Source: Novosphingobium sp. UBA6722 (GTDB taxonomy: Bacteria > Pseudomonadota > Alphaproteobacteria > Sphingomonadales > Sphingomonadaceae). Taken from it: a stretch of DNA of 5,639 nucleotides. The DNA is taken from assembly GCA_002454125.1 (NCBI GenBank), contig DKII01000100.1, positions 710 through 6,348 on the forward strand, in the 5' to 3' direction. Of this stretch, positions 1-5,639 are shown one piece after another; positions within the stretch are counted from its first letter, which is position 1, and every line of letters starts with the position of its first letter. The notes below the pieces were generated by a model. It was not told the origin of the DNA. It saw only the letters and a program-made list of their open reading frames with translations, and did no database searches. Position numbers and translations under genes: made by a program.

Positions 1-1711
1 TTATGACACTGAAACCGGGACGAGCACGCCAGTCGCCTGGCGCGATTCCACCGGCGGCGCGGCCGACGTGCTTTTCGTCGACGAGAAGAACCTGCGCATC
101 CTGCTGGCGCGCGGCGTCGACACCGGCAACACCGAAATGATGTTCCGCGACCGGGTGGAATGGGTCGATATCGTCAGCGGCAAGCCGGTTGAGATCGTCC
201 AGCAGCCGAATCCGATTGTTGGCGGCTGGGCTGCCGACAGCAACGGGGTTGTCCGCCTCGGCTTTGGCGGTGACCGCGATACTGGCGAGGAACGCTACCT
301 CTATCGCTCCAAGGCGGGCGAACCGATCCAGACCGTGCAGAAGGTGATCGACAAGGACTTTGCCGGGGGCGGCCTGCGCCCGGCGATGTTCCTGCAAGAA
401 CCCGATATGGCCGTAGTGACCAGCAATCACGAAGGCTTCAACGCCGTCTACAAGGCCAATATGCGCACGATGCAGATCGTGTCGAAGATGTTCTCGGCCC
501 CGGCGGGCTATGATGTCGACGGGGTGATCACGGACACCAACGGCAGCAGGCTGCTGGGCTATAACTTCACCACCGATCGCCCGCGCCAGTATTTTGTTGA
601 TCCCCAGCTCAAGCAGATCAAGGCGTTCCTTGACGAAAGCTTCGGCAAGGACAACGCCCTGATCGTCTCACGCGGGGAGAAGAACCAAAAGCTGATCGTG
701 GCGCTGTCGCAGCCGCGCCAGCAGCCGTCCTATTACACCTACGACACGATCACCGGGCAGATGCAGCTGATTGGCTATGCCAGCCTGACGATCAAGGACG
801 GGCTGATGAACCCGGTCGAGGCGATCCGCTATAAGGCCAGTGACGGTCTGGAAATCGAAGCGATCGTCACCCGGCCCCGGCTGCGCGCCGGCCAGGGCAA
901 GTTGCCGGTGGTCGTGCTGACCCACGGCGGACCCTATGGCGTGCGTGACAATGCGGACTACGATCAGTGGGCCCAGTCGATTGCCGAACAGGGCTATGTG
1001 GTAGTCCAGCCGAACTATCGCGGCTCGGGCGGCTATGGCCGGGAATTCGTCAAGGCGGGCCGCAAGGATGGCTTCGGCACGCGAATGCAGGACGATCTCA
1101 ACGACGTGGTCGATCACCTCGCCGCCAAGGGCGAGGTTGACCCGAAGCGCGCCTGCATGATGGGCTGGTCGTATGGCGGCTATGCCTCGGCCCGCGCGGC
1201 CCAGCGCGATCCGCAGCGCTGGCGTTGCACCATCGCCGGCGCCGGGGTCTATGACCTGCCGATGATGCGCTCCTATGACCAGGGCTACCTGGGCTCGTTC
1301 GGTGCCAACTACCTCGCCAAGGGTGCAAATTCGCTGCAGGACGTTTCCCCGGCACTCCAGACCAAGAGCAACTGGTCGCCGATCCTGGTGGTCCACGGCG
1401 TGCGCGATCCGCGCGTCCCGATCGCCCAGGGCCGCACCCTGGTCTCGCGCCTGCGCTCTGCGGGCAAGGTCGAAGGCGTTGATTTTGCCTATATCGAGCA
1501 GCCCAAGAACGGCCACTACGGCAACTTCTTCACCAAGGAAGAACGGCTTGAATGGCTGGGCGGCACGGCGGCCTGGTTGAACAAGTTCAACCCGGCCTAC
1601 GTACCGACCGATGCCGATTATGCCAAAAAACCCGAGCCCGATCCGGACGTCGTGCGGATGGCGGCCCGCCTGTTTGGCGGCGGCGGGGGGACGGCCGGCG
1701 GCGGGAAGTAG
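1..1711 (+). CDS. S9-family serine peptidase (prolyl oligopeptidase-like), 5' partial
   Basis: A peptidase of clan SC, family S9, expected to cut short peptides. The reading frame is open to the left edge (first whole codon at 2), so the true start lies outside the window; 569 residues are visible. The first 250 or so visible residues are rich in beta-strand-like repeats, as in the S9 beta-propeller that restricts substrate size. The alpha/beta-hydrolase domain follows: HGGPYG at 923-940, YRGSGGYG at 1016-1039, nucleophile Ser in GWSYGG (codon 1169-1171), Asp in HGVRDPRVP (1406-1408) and His in NGHYGN (1514-1516). Ser-Asp and Asp-His spacings (79 and 36 residues) fit the family, so the enzyme should be active. 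The C-terminus ends in an odd Gly-rich tail (GGGGGTAGGGK). Export cannot be judged because the N-terminus is missing. An acylaminoacyl or dipeptidyl peptidase subtype is possible but not resolved. A strong terminator follows the stop. Confidence 0.95.
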   Translation, partial: YDTETGTSTPVAWRDSTGGAADVLFVDEKNLRILLARGVDTGNTEMMFRDRVEWVDIVSGKPVEIVQQPNPIVGGWAADSNGVVRLGFGGDRDTGEERYLYRSKAGEPIQTVQKVIDKDFAGGGLRPAMFLQEPDMAVVTSNHEGFNAVYKANMRTMQIVSKMFSAPAGYDVDGVITDTNGSRLLGYNFTTDRPRQYFVDPQLKQIKAFLDESFGKDNALIVSRGEKNQKLIVALSQPRQQPSYYTYDTITGQMQLIGYASLTIKDGLMNPVEAIRYKASDGLEIEAIVTRPRLRAGQGKLPVVVLTHGGPYGVRDNADYDQWAQSIAEQGYVVVQPNYRGSGGYGREFVKAGRKDGFGTRMQDDLNDVVDHLAAKGEVDPKRACMMGWSYGGYASARAAQRDPQRWRCTIAGAGVYDLPMMRSYDQGYLGSFGANYLAKGANSLQDVSPALQTKSNWSPILVVHGVRDPRVPIAQGRTLVSRLRSAGKVEGVDFAYIEQPKNGHYGNFFTKEERLEWLGGTAAWLNKFNPAYVPTDADYAKKPEPDPDVVRMAARLFGGGGGTAGGGK

Positions 1712-1717
1712 CCCGCG

Positions 1718-1746
1718 TTAGCCAATCCTTGGGATTTCAAGGCTAA
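1718..1746 (+). repeat. Small imperfect inverted repeat between the peptidase stop and the terminator
   Basis: TTAGCC (1718-1723) pairs with GGCTAA (1741-1746). Inside it AATCC (1724-1728) pairs with GGATT (1732-1736) around a TTG loop, leaving TCAA as a bulge. An alternative fold pairs CCTTG (1727-1731) with CAAGG (1738-1742). The right arm shares two bases (1745-1746) with the terminator stem. It may be a 3'-end stabilising hairpin or simply chance; no T-run follows it. Confidence 0.35.
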
Positions 1747-1791
1747 ACCCCCGGTTGCAGGCCATTTCGGCCGCGGCAACCGGGGGTTTTT
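1745..1791 (+). terminator. Strong Rho-independent terminator after the S9 peptidase
   Basis: A perfect 14-bp stem is formed by AAACCCCCGGTTGC (1745-1758) and GCAACCGGGGGTTT (1776-1789). The 17-base loop can itself form a nested hairpin (GGCC 1760-1763 with GGCC 1769-1772 around ATTTC). A five-base T-run (1787-1791) overlaps the end of the 3' arm, giving the classic intrinsic terminator layout. It should end transcripts of the peptidase gene. On the opposite strand the stem is followed by only three T, so it is probably one-directional. It lies directly against the TTG start of the next gene, and its 3' arm contains that gene's only SD-like run. Confidence 0.9.
1782..1786 (+). promoter_or_regulatory. 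SD-like GGGGG for the acyltransferase, buried in the terminator stem
   Basis: GGGGG lies six bases before the TTG at 1793 and could pair with the anti-SD CCUCC using one G-U pair. It is the only purine-rich candidate in the usual distance range. All five bases are also paired in the terminator hairpin, so any read-through RNA would hide this site. Whether it really works as a ribosome binding site is uncertain. Confidence 0.4.
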
Positions 1792-1792
1792 C

Positions 1793-2968
1793 TTGGCAAG
1801 CAGCGCATCGCTGGTCCTGCCTGACGAAACGCGGCACTCTGCCGCCCCTGTTGCCACGCCTGCGGCACAGATCAGCATCAGCGCCTGGCGCGGGATTGAC
1901 CGGGCGGATTTCCGCGCCGCCTGGGATGCCCTGGCGCTGCGCGCGGCCGAGCCCAATCCGTTTTTTGAAAGCTGGTACCTGCTCCCCGCCCTGCGCGCGC
2001 ACGATCCGGCTGGCGAGGTCCAGGTGTTCTGCTTCTATCAGGATGCCGAGCTGGCCGGCCTGATCCCGCTGGCCCGGCTGCCGCGCTATTATGGCAAACC
2101 GATCCCGCACTGGTCGGCCTGGATGCATGGCAATTGCTTCCTGGGTGCGCCGCTGGTTGCCAAGGGGCATGAAGCGGCGTTCTGGCGCGCGCTGCTGGCC
2201 TGGACGGACAGCCACGCTGGCGCGGGGCTGTTCCTGCACCTGCCGCACCTGCCGCTGGATGGCCCCAATCACCGCGCGCTCAACGCGCTCTGCGCCGATC
2301 AGCGCCGCCCGGCCGGAGTGGTCCACCGCGAGGAGCGGGCCATGCTCGCCTCCGACCTTGCGCCCGAGGCCTATCTCGAAGCCGCGCTGACCGGCAAGAA
2401 GCGCAAGGAACTGCGCCGCCAGTTCGCCCGACTGTCCGAACTGGGCGCGCTGACCATCGTTCACAGCCGCGACAATGCCGGGCTGGAACAGTGGATTGAA
2501 GATTTTCTCGCGCTTGAGCATTCCGGCTGGAAGGGCAGCGCCGGATCGGCGCTTGCCTCGCACCACACCACCGCCCAGCTGTTCCGCGAGGCCCTGCCCG
2601 AAGCCGCCGCGCACGGACGGCTGGAGCGGTTGACCCTGGCGCTGGATGGCGAGCCGCTGGCCATGCTGGTCACCTTCCTGACCGCCCCGGGGGCCTTCTC
2701 CTACAAGACCGCCTTTGACGAGCGCTTTGCCCGCTTCTCGCCAGGGGTCCTGCTGCAACGCGCCAACCTGGCCATGCTCGACGATCCAGCGATCGCCTGG
2801 ACCGACAGCTGCGCTGCGGCCGACCATCCGATGATCGACCATGTCTGGCGCGAACGCCGCGCAATCGGGCGGATCTCGCTCGGCATCGGCGGGGCCATCC
2901 GGCGTCTGACTTTCTCCGCCCTGCTCCGGCTGGAGCTGGGCCGCCATCCTGCAGGACTCGGCCAATGA
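1793..2968 (+). CDS. GNAT-type acyltransferase, BioF2/CelD-like (Acetyltransf_6)
   Basis: A 391-residue protein resembling the BioF2-like/CelD GNAT family, which transfers acyl groups to an amine or similar acceptor; the substrate is unknown. Family-like parts are the N-terminal segment WDALALRAAEPNPFFESWYLLPAL (44-67, shown by its key residues W44, NPFF 55-58, W61), the basic helix KKRKELRRQFARL (202-214), FLALEHSGWKG (238-248), and the core from GEPLAMLVTF (286-295) to the helix after FSPGVLLQ (315-322). No signal peptide or membrane span is evident, so it is probably cytoplasmic. TTG 1793 is the only ATG/GTG/TTG after the peptidase stop that lies ahead of the conserved N-terminal region; the next, a GTG at residue 78, would remove W44 and NPFF. 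The first 25 or so residues look poorly conserved and unstructured. Its stop overlaps the next start (ATGA). The exact start is less sure than the gene. Confidence 0.85.
   Translation: MASSASLVLPDETRHSAAPVATPAAQISISAWRGIDRADFRAAWDALALRAAEPNPFFESWYLLPALRAHDPAGEVQVFCFYQDAELAGLIPLARLPRYYGKPIPHWSAWMHGNCFLGAPLVAKGHEAAFWRALLAWTDSHAGAGLFLHLPHLPLDGPNHRALNALCADQRRPAGVVHREERAMLASDLAPEAYLEAALTGKKRKELRRQFARLSELGALTIVHSRDNAGLEQWIEDFLALEHSGWKGSAGSALASHHTTAQLFREALPEAAAHGRLERLTLALDGEPLAMLVTFLTAPGAFSYKTAFDERFARFSPGVLLQRANLAMLDDPAIAWTDSCAAADHPMIDHVWRERRAIGRISLGIGGAIRRLTFSALLRLELGRHPAGLGQ
2953..2956 (+). promoter_or_regulatory. Ribosome binding site for the JmjC/cupin-like gene
   Basis: AGGA sits eight bases before the ATG at 2965, inside the last codons of the acyltransferase gene. 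Together with the ATGA stop/start overlap it supports this start and suggests translational coupling of the two genes. Confidence 0.6.
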
Positions 2969-3804
2969 CCGTCTTCTCCCCCGCCGAACGGACCCGCTTC
3001 GCCGCGCATTATCCCGAAGTGCCGCACAAGCTGGCCCATGCCCTTGGCCGCCACCCGCTGCTCGAGCTCGATGCCCTTGCCCGTCTGGCCGAAGCGCTGC
3101 CGACTGAGTCGATCGAGTACAACCAGGCCGACCTGCCGATCGGCATCGACGGCAAGCCCGATCCGACCGGCATTCCGATTGGCGAAACCATCCGCCGCAT
3201 CGAGGAAACGGGATCCTGGGCCGCGCTCAAGAATATCGAGCAGGTGCCCGAATATGCCGCGCTGCTGGCCGATCTGCTGGCCGAGATCCAGCCGCAGATC
3301 GAGGCCAAGACCGGGCGGATGATGAAGACACAGGGCTTCATCTTCATCACCAGCCCCAACGGCGTGACGCCCTATCACTTTGATCCGGAACACAACATCC
3401 TGCTCCAAATCCGCGGCTCGAAGGTGATGACGCAGTTCCCGGCCGGCGATGCCGCCTATGCCCCGGATGAAGTCCATGAAGGCTATCACACCGGCGGCGG
3501 GCGCGAGCTGAAGTGGCGCGACGAGCTGCTGGCCGGCGGCACCGAATATCCGCTCGAACCTGGCGAAGCCCTGTTCGTGCCGGTGATGGCGCCGCATTTC
3601 GTGCGCAACGGGCCGGCACCGTCAGTCTCGCTGTCGATCACCTGGCGGTCGGAATGGTCCTTTGCCGAAGCGGATGCGCGGGCCTTCAACGGGATGCTGC
3701 GCCGGATTGGCCTCAAACCCCGCCAGCCGGGCCGCTGGCCGCACCGCAACACCGCCAAGGCGCTGGGCTGGCGGGTAATCCGCAAGCTGACGCTGCGCGC
3801 TTAA
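2965..3804 (+). CDS. Cupin-like/JmjC-domain protein, putative Fe(II)/2-oxoglutarate oxygenase
   Basis: A 279-residue protein of the bacterial JmjC/cupin-like group, often labelled 'transcriptional regulator' or 'aspartyl beta-hydroxylase-like' by similarity. The double-stranded beta-helix core appears to span about residues 120-230. It contains the metal-binding HxD in PYHFDPEHN (H138, D140) and a distal His in MAPHFVRNG (H211). K153 in QIRGSK is placed where many JmjC enzymes bind 2-oxoglutarate. This suggests a functional hydroxylase in the cytoplasm. No helix-turn-helix is obvious, so I doubt a DNA-binding role. The N-terminal part (1-115) is largely helical. The C-terminus is basic (QPGRWPHRNTAKALGWRVIRKLTLRA, key residues R257 and K273-R274 in a short tail from about 250). 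The start is set by an AGGA site and the ATGA overlap with the acyltransferase, implying co-expression and perhaps a common substrate. The substrate cannot be named from sequence. Confidence 0.85.
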   Translation: MTVFSPAERTRFAAHYPEVPHKLAHALGRHPLLELDALARLAEALPTESIEYNQADLPIGIDGKPDPTGIPIGETIRRIEETGSWAALKNIEQVPEYAALLADLLAEIQPQIEAKTGRMMKTQGFIFITSPNGVTPYHFDPEHNILLQIRGSKVMTQFPAGDAAYAPDEVHEGYHTGGGRELKWRDELLAGGTEYPLEPGEALFVPVMAPHFVRNGPAPSVSLSITWRSEWSFAEADARAFNGMLRRIGLKPRQPGRWPHRNTAKALGWRVIRKLTLRA

Positions 3805-3847
3805 TTGAGCGGCTAAAACCGGATTGACGCACGGGGGCGTCGCCCGC

Positions 3848-3853
3848 AAAGGG
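3848..3853 (+). promoter_or_regulatory. Ribosome binding site that fixes the tesB start
   Basis: AAAGGG lies six bases before ATG 3860. An in-frame TTG at 3824 has no SD at a workable distance, and the in-frame ATG at 3866 would be 12 bases away. The site therefore favours 3860 as the start. Confidence 0.6.
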
Positions 3854-3859
3854 CATGGC

Positions 3860-4753
3860 ATGGATATGCCCGAAATCTCTCCCGAACGCCTGGTTTCCGG
3901 CCTGGTGCGTCTGTTGACTGTCGAACCCGATGGCGAAGACCGCTTCATTGGCCGCCGCAAGAAGGGCGGGATTGGCCGGGTATTCGGCGGCGAAGTGATT
4001 GCCCAGGCGCTCAACGCTGCCCAGGCGACGGTTGAGGAAGGCCGTGCGGCCCATTCGCTCCACGCCTATTTCCTGCGCGGCGGGAGTGAGGAGCACCCCT
4101 GCGACCTGCAAGTGGCGCGAGATTTCGATGGCGGCTCGTTCTCCAACCGCCGGGTCGTGGCCAGCCAGCAGGGCCGACCGATCCTCAATCTGACCGCCTC
4201 GTTCCAGAAACACGAGGAAGGCCTGTCGCACCGCGATGCCGAAATGCCGGACGTTCCGCCGCCGGATGAGCTCGAGCCCGAAGTCGATGTGCGCCGCCGC
4301 TTTGCCGAACAGGCCCGGCCCGAGGCCCGGCATCACTTCCTCGCCCCCCGTCCGGTCGAAATGCGCGCGGTCGAGGGGCGGCACTGGATGAACCCGCAAC
4401 CGGCCCCGCCGCGTTCGCACTCCTGGTTCAAGACCGTCGCTCCGCTGCCCGATGATCCGTCGATCCACCGCGCGATCCTGGCCTATGCCAGCGACATGAC
4501 GCTGCTCGGCACCTGCGCCCTGCCCCATGGCCTGTCCTGGGCGCGCGGCGAAGTGGTCAGCGCCAGCCTCGATCACGCCGTCTGGTTCCACGACGATTTC
4601 CGCGCCGACGAATGGCTCCTCTACGCCACCGACAGCCCCTGGTCCGACCGCGGCCGCGGCTTCAACCGCGGGCGAATCTTCACGCAGGATGGCCGCCTCG
4701 TCGCCAGCGTCGCGCAGGAAGGCATGATCCGCCGGGCAACGCCCAAGAGCTGA
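3860..4753 (+). CDS. tesB: Acyl-CoA thioesterase II (TesB family)
   Basis: This enzyme hydrolyses acyl-CoA to free fatty acid and CoA, usually on medium- and long-chain substrates, in the cytoplasm. The 297 residues are close to E. coli TesB (286), and similarity runs end to end through two hot-dog domains. Family landmarks are GRVFGGEVIAQAL (39-51), HSLHAYFLRGG (65-75), GGSFSNRRVVASQQGRPI (91-108), YASDMTLLG (209-217), SLDHAVWFH (236-244), EWLLYATDSP (251-260), RGFNRGRIFTQDGRLVAS (266-283) and QEGMIR (286-291). By alignment with E. coli TesB the catalytic Asp and Gln are D212 and Q286, while the Thr position is S236, a conservative change that keeps the hydroxyl. ATG 3860 is chosen over TTG 3824 for its SD. 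It lies 55 bases after the JmjC-like gene, and its stop overlaps the ribosome binding site of the following hydrolase, suggesting one operon. Confidence 0.95.
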   Translation: MDMPEISPERLVSGLVRLLTVEPDGEDRFIGRRKKGGIGRVFGGEVIAQALNAAQATVEEGRAAHSLHAYFLRGGSEEHPCDLQVARDFDGGSFSNRRVVASQQGRPILNLTASFQKHEEGLSHRDAEMPDVPPPDELEPEVDVRRRFAEQARPEARHHFLAPRPVEMRAVEGRHWMNPQPAPPRSHSWFKTVAPLPDDPSIHRAILAYASDMTLLGTCALPHGLSWARGEVVSASLDHAVWFHDDFRADEWLLYATDSPWSDRGRGFNRGRIFTQDGRLVASVAQEGMIRRATPKS

Positions 4754-4757
4754 AGGA
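4753..4757 (+). promoter_or_regulatory. Ribosome binding site for the serine hydrolase
   Basis: AAGGA lies seven bases before ATG 4765 and its first base is the last base of the tesB stop codon TGA (4751-4753). Ribosomes ending on tesB would uncover this site, so coupled translation is likely. Confidence 0.7.
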
Positions 4758-4764
4758 ACCGGGG

Positions 4765-5639
4765 ATGAGCGGAAGCACAGCAGTCGCGATCGGCGGAACC
4801 TGCACCGATCGCTTTGCGGCCGTCCGTACCGCCTTCGAGCAGAACTTCGCGCTGAACGATGAAATCGGCGCGTCCTTTGCGGTCACGCTGAACGGCGAAC
4901 TGGTCGTTGACTTGCACGGCGGCTGGGCCGACCCGGCGCGAACCCGTCCGTGGGGCCCCGATACGCTGGTCAATGTCTGGTCCACGACCAAGGGCGTCCA
5001 GGCCACCTGCTTTGCCATGGCCGCCGATCGCGGGCTGTTTTCCTATGATCAGCCGGTTGCTGCGTTCTGGCCGGAATTTGCGGCAGCGGGCAAGGACCAG
5101 GTGACTGTCGGGCAATTGCTGTCACACCAAGCCGGATTGTGCGGGTTTACGGCGGCGGCGACCGAGGCCGACGTGCTGTCCGGAAGTGCCGCCGCGCAGC
5201 GCCTGGCGCAACAAGAACCGATCTGGGAACCCACCAGCGCCAGCGGCTACCACGCCCTGTCAATCGGCATCCTGGGCACGGAGCTGTTCCGGCGGATCGA
5301 AGGCCGGACAATCCGGCAATTCGTGGCAGAAGAGATTGCCGGCCCGCTTGGCCTGGACTTTGCCATCGGCCTCGATCCCAGCCAGGATCACCGCTGTGCA
5401 GAACTGATCCCGCCGCCCGCCCTGCCGGTTGACCCAAGCACATTCACGCCTGCCCAGATTGCGGCCATGGGCAACCCGCCGCTGCGGGCCGACCTCGCGA
5501 TGAGCGCAGAATGGCGCGCGGCCGATCTGCCGTCGGCCAATGGCCACGGCACGGCCCGCGCCCTGGCGACGATTTACGCCCGCCTGATCACACCCGATGG
5601 CGGCCTGGTCTCACCGGAAGGACTGGCGGCCGCCACGGT
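4765..5639 (+). CDS. Beta-lactamase-fold serine hydrolase/esterase (class C-like), 3' partial
   Basis: This belongs to the beta-lactamase-related serine hydrolases (PF00144 type), which include family VIII carboxylesterases and class C beta-lactamases. The frame is open to the right edge: 291 codons are visible and the stop is outside. The SxxK nucleophile motif is S73-T-T-K76 in NVWSTTKG. The Tyr motif is probably Y162 in SGYHALSIG, so the class C YxN is replaced by Y-H-A as in many esterase-like members; true beta-lactamase activity is therefore unlikely. Further family signs are VTVGQLLSHQAGL (113-125), EEIAGPLGLDFAIGLD (189-204) and the helix starting NGHGTARALATIYARL (259-274). The third motif (KTG/HxG/WGG) lies beyond the edge. 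No signal peptide is visible at the N-terminus (MSGSTAVAIGG), so a cytoplasmic ester hydrolase is expected. It starts 11 bases after the tesB stop with a good SD, suggesting a shared role in lipid or ester turnover. Substrate unknown. Confidence 0.9.
   Translation, partial: MSGSTAVAIGGTCTDRFAAVRTAFEQNFALNDEIGASFAVTLNGELVVDLHGGWADPARTRPWGPDTLVNVWSTTKGVQATCFAMAADRGLFSYDQPVAAFWPEFAAAGKDQVTVGQLLSHQAGLCGFTAAATEADVLSGSAAAQRLAQQEPIWEPTSASGYHALSIGILGTELFRRIEGRTIRQFVAEEIAGPLGLDFAIGLDPSQDHRCAELIPPPALPVDPSTFTPAQIAAMGNPPLRADLAMSAEWRAADLPSANGHGTARALATIYARLITPDGGLVSPEGLAAAT

Noticed and set aside
68..70. GTG at 68 as the start of the S9 peptidase
   Set aside because: The frame is open without a stop from base 2, and the residues before 68 continue a propeller-like sequence. 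No SD precedes the GTG. The gene is cut by the window edge.
668..1516. Minus-strand open frame (282 codons) opposite the S9 catalytic domain
   Set aside because: It is the antisense shadow of a region with clear S9 motifs on the + strand. Its composition is low in identifiable motifs.
1718..1750. Promoter for the acyltransferase in the segment before the terminator
   Set aside because: TTAGCC with GGCTAA at a 17-base spacing is a poor sigma-70 match, and any RNA begun here would meet the terminator at once.
1718..2965. Long minus-strand open frame (415 codons) opposite the acyltransferase
   Set aside because: It mirrors the + strand gene almost exactly, has no recognisable family features, and long antisense frames are expected in GC-rich genes with G/C third positions.
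2701..3597. Minus-strand open frame spanning the acyltransferase/JmjC junction
   Set aside because: It overlaps two well-supported + strand genes and shows no family resemblance.
3826..3841. Hairpin GACGC/GCGTC between the JmjC-like gene and tesB as a terminator
   Set aside because: The stem is only 5 bp and no T-run follows it. Read-through into tesB is more likely.
3824..3852. TTGACG at 3824 as a -35 box of a tesB promoter
   Set aside because: At 17 bases downstream the sequence is CAAAGG-like and GC-rich, with no acceptable -10 box.
3713..4591. Minus-strand open frame (292 codons) opposite tesB
   Set aside because: TesB similarity on the + strand runs end to end, so this is a shadow.
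4765..5639. Beta-lactamase resistance gene
   Set aside because: The YxN motif is replaced by Y-H-A, no signal peptide is visible, and the surrounding sequence resembles esterase-like family members. The third motif is not in view.

Overview
The window is GC-rich and densely coding. All five genes lie on the + strand, with short gaps or overlaps and a strong preference for G or C at third codon positions. Codon use, the gene families and the compact layout suggest an alphaproteobacterium, most likely of the order Sphingomonadales (Novosphingobium/Sphingobium/Erythrobacter type). That placement is inference: there is no rRNA or other phylogenetic marker here. I see no mobile element, tRNA, CRISPR array, phage gene or compositional break.

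Layout: (1) The left edge to 1711 is the 3' part of an S9-family (prolyl-oligopeptidase-like) serine peptidase, with a beta-propeller-like N-terminal region and an intact catalytic domain. (2) 1712-1792 is the only clear transcriptional boundary. It holds a small foldable segment and then a strong Rho-independent terminator whose U-tract ends next to the next start codon. (3) 1793-2968 is a BioF2/CelD-like GNAT acyltransferase starting at TTG. It overlaps by ATGA with (4) 2965-3804, a JmjC/cupin-like protein that keeps an HxD...H metal site. (5) After 55 bases, 3860-4753 is an acyl-CoA thioesterase II (TesB). (6) After 11 bases, 4765 to the right edge is the N-terminal part of a class C beta-lactamase-fold serine hydrolase/esterase.

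The last four genes look like one co-directional transcription unit: a stop/start overlap, then gaps of 55 and 11 bases, with no terminator between them. Two pairs stand out. The acyltransferase and putative 2-oxoglutarate oxygenase are coupled and could act on a common substrate. The thioesterase and serine hydrolase both cleave (thio)ester bonds and may serve lipid or acyl-CoA turnover. These functional links are inferred from position only.

Most of the region is ordinary housekeeping or accessory metabolism. The feature I find most worth a second look is the terminator next to the acyltransferase start: its 3' arm contains the only Shine-Dalgarno-like sequence for that gene. I found no convincing undescribed defence, toxin or mobile system.
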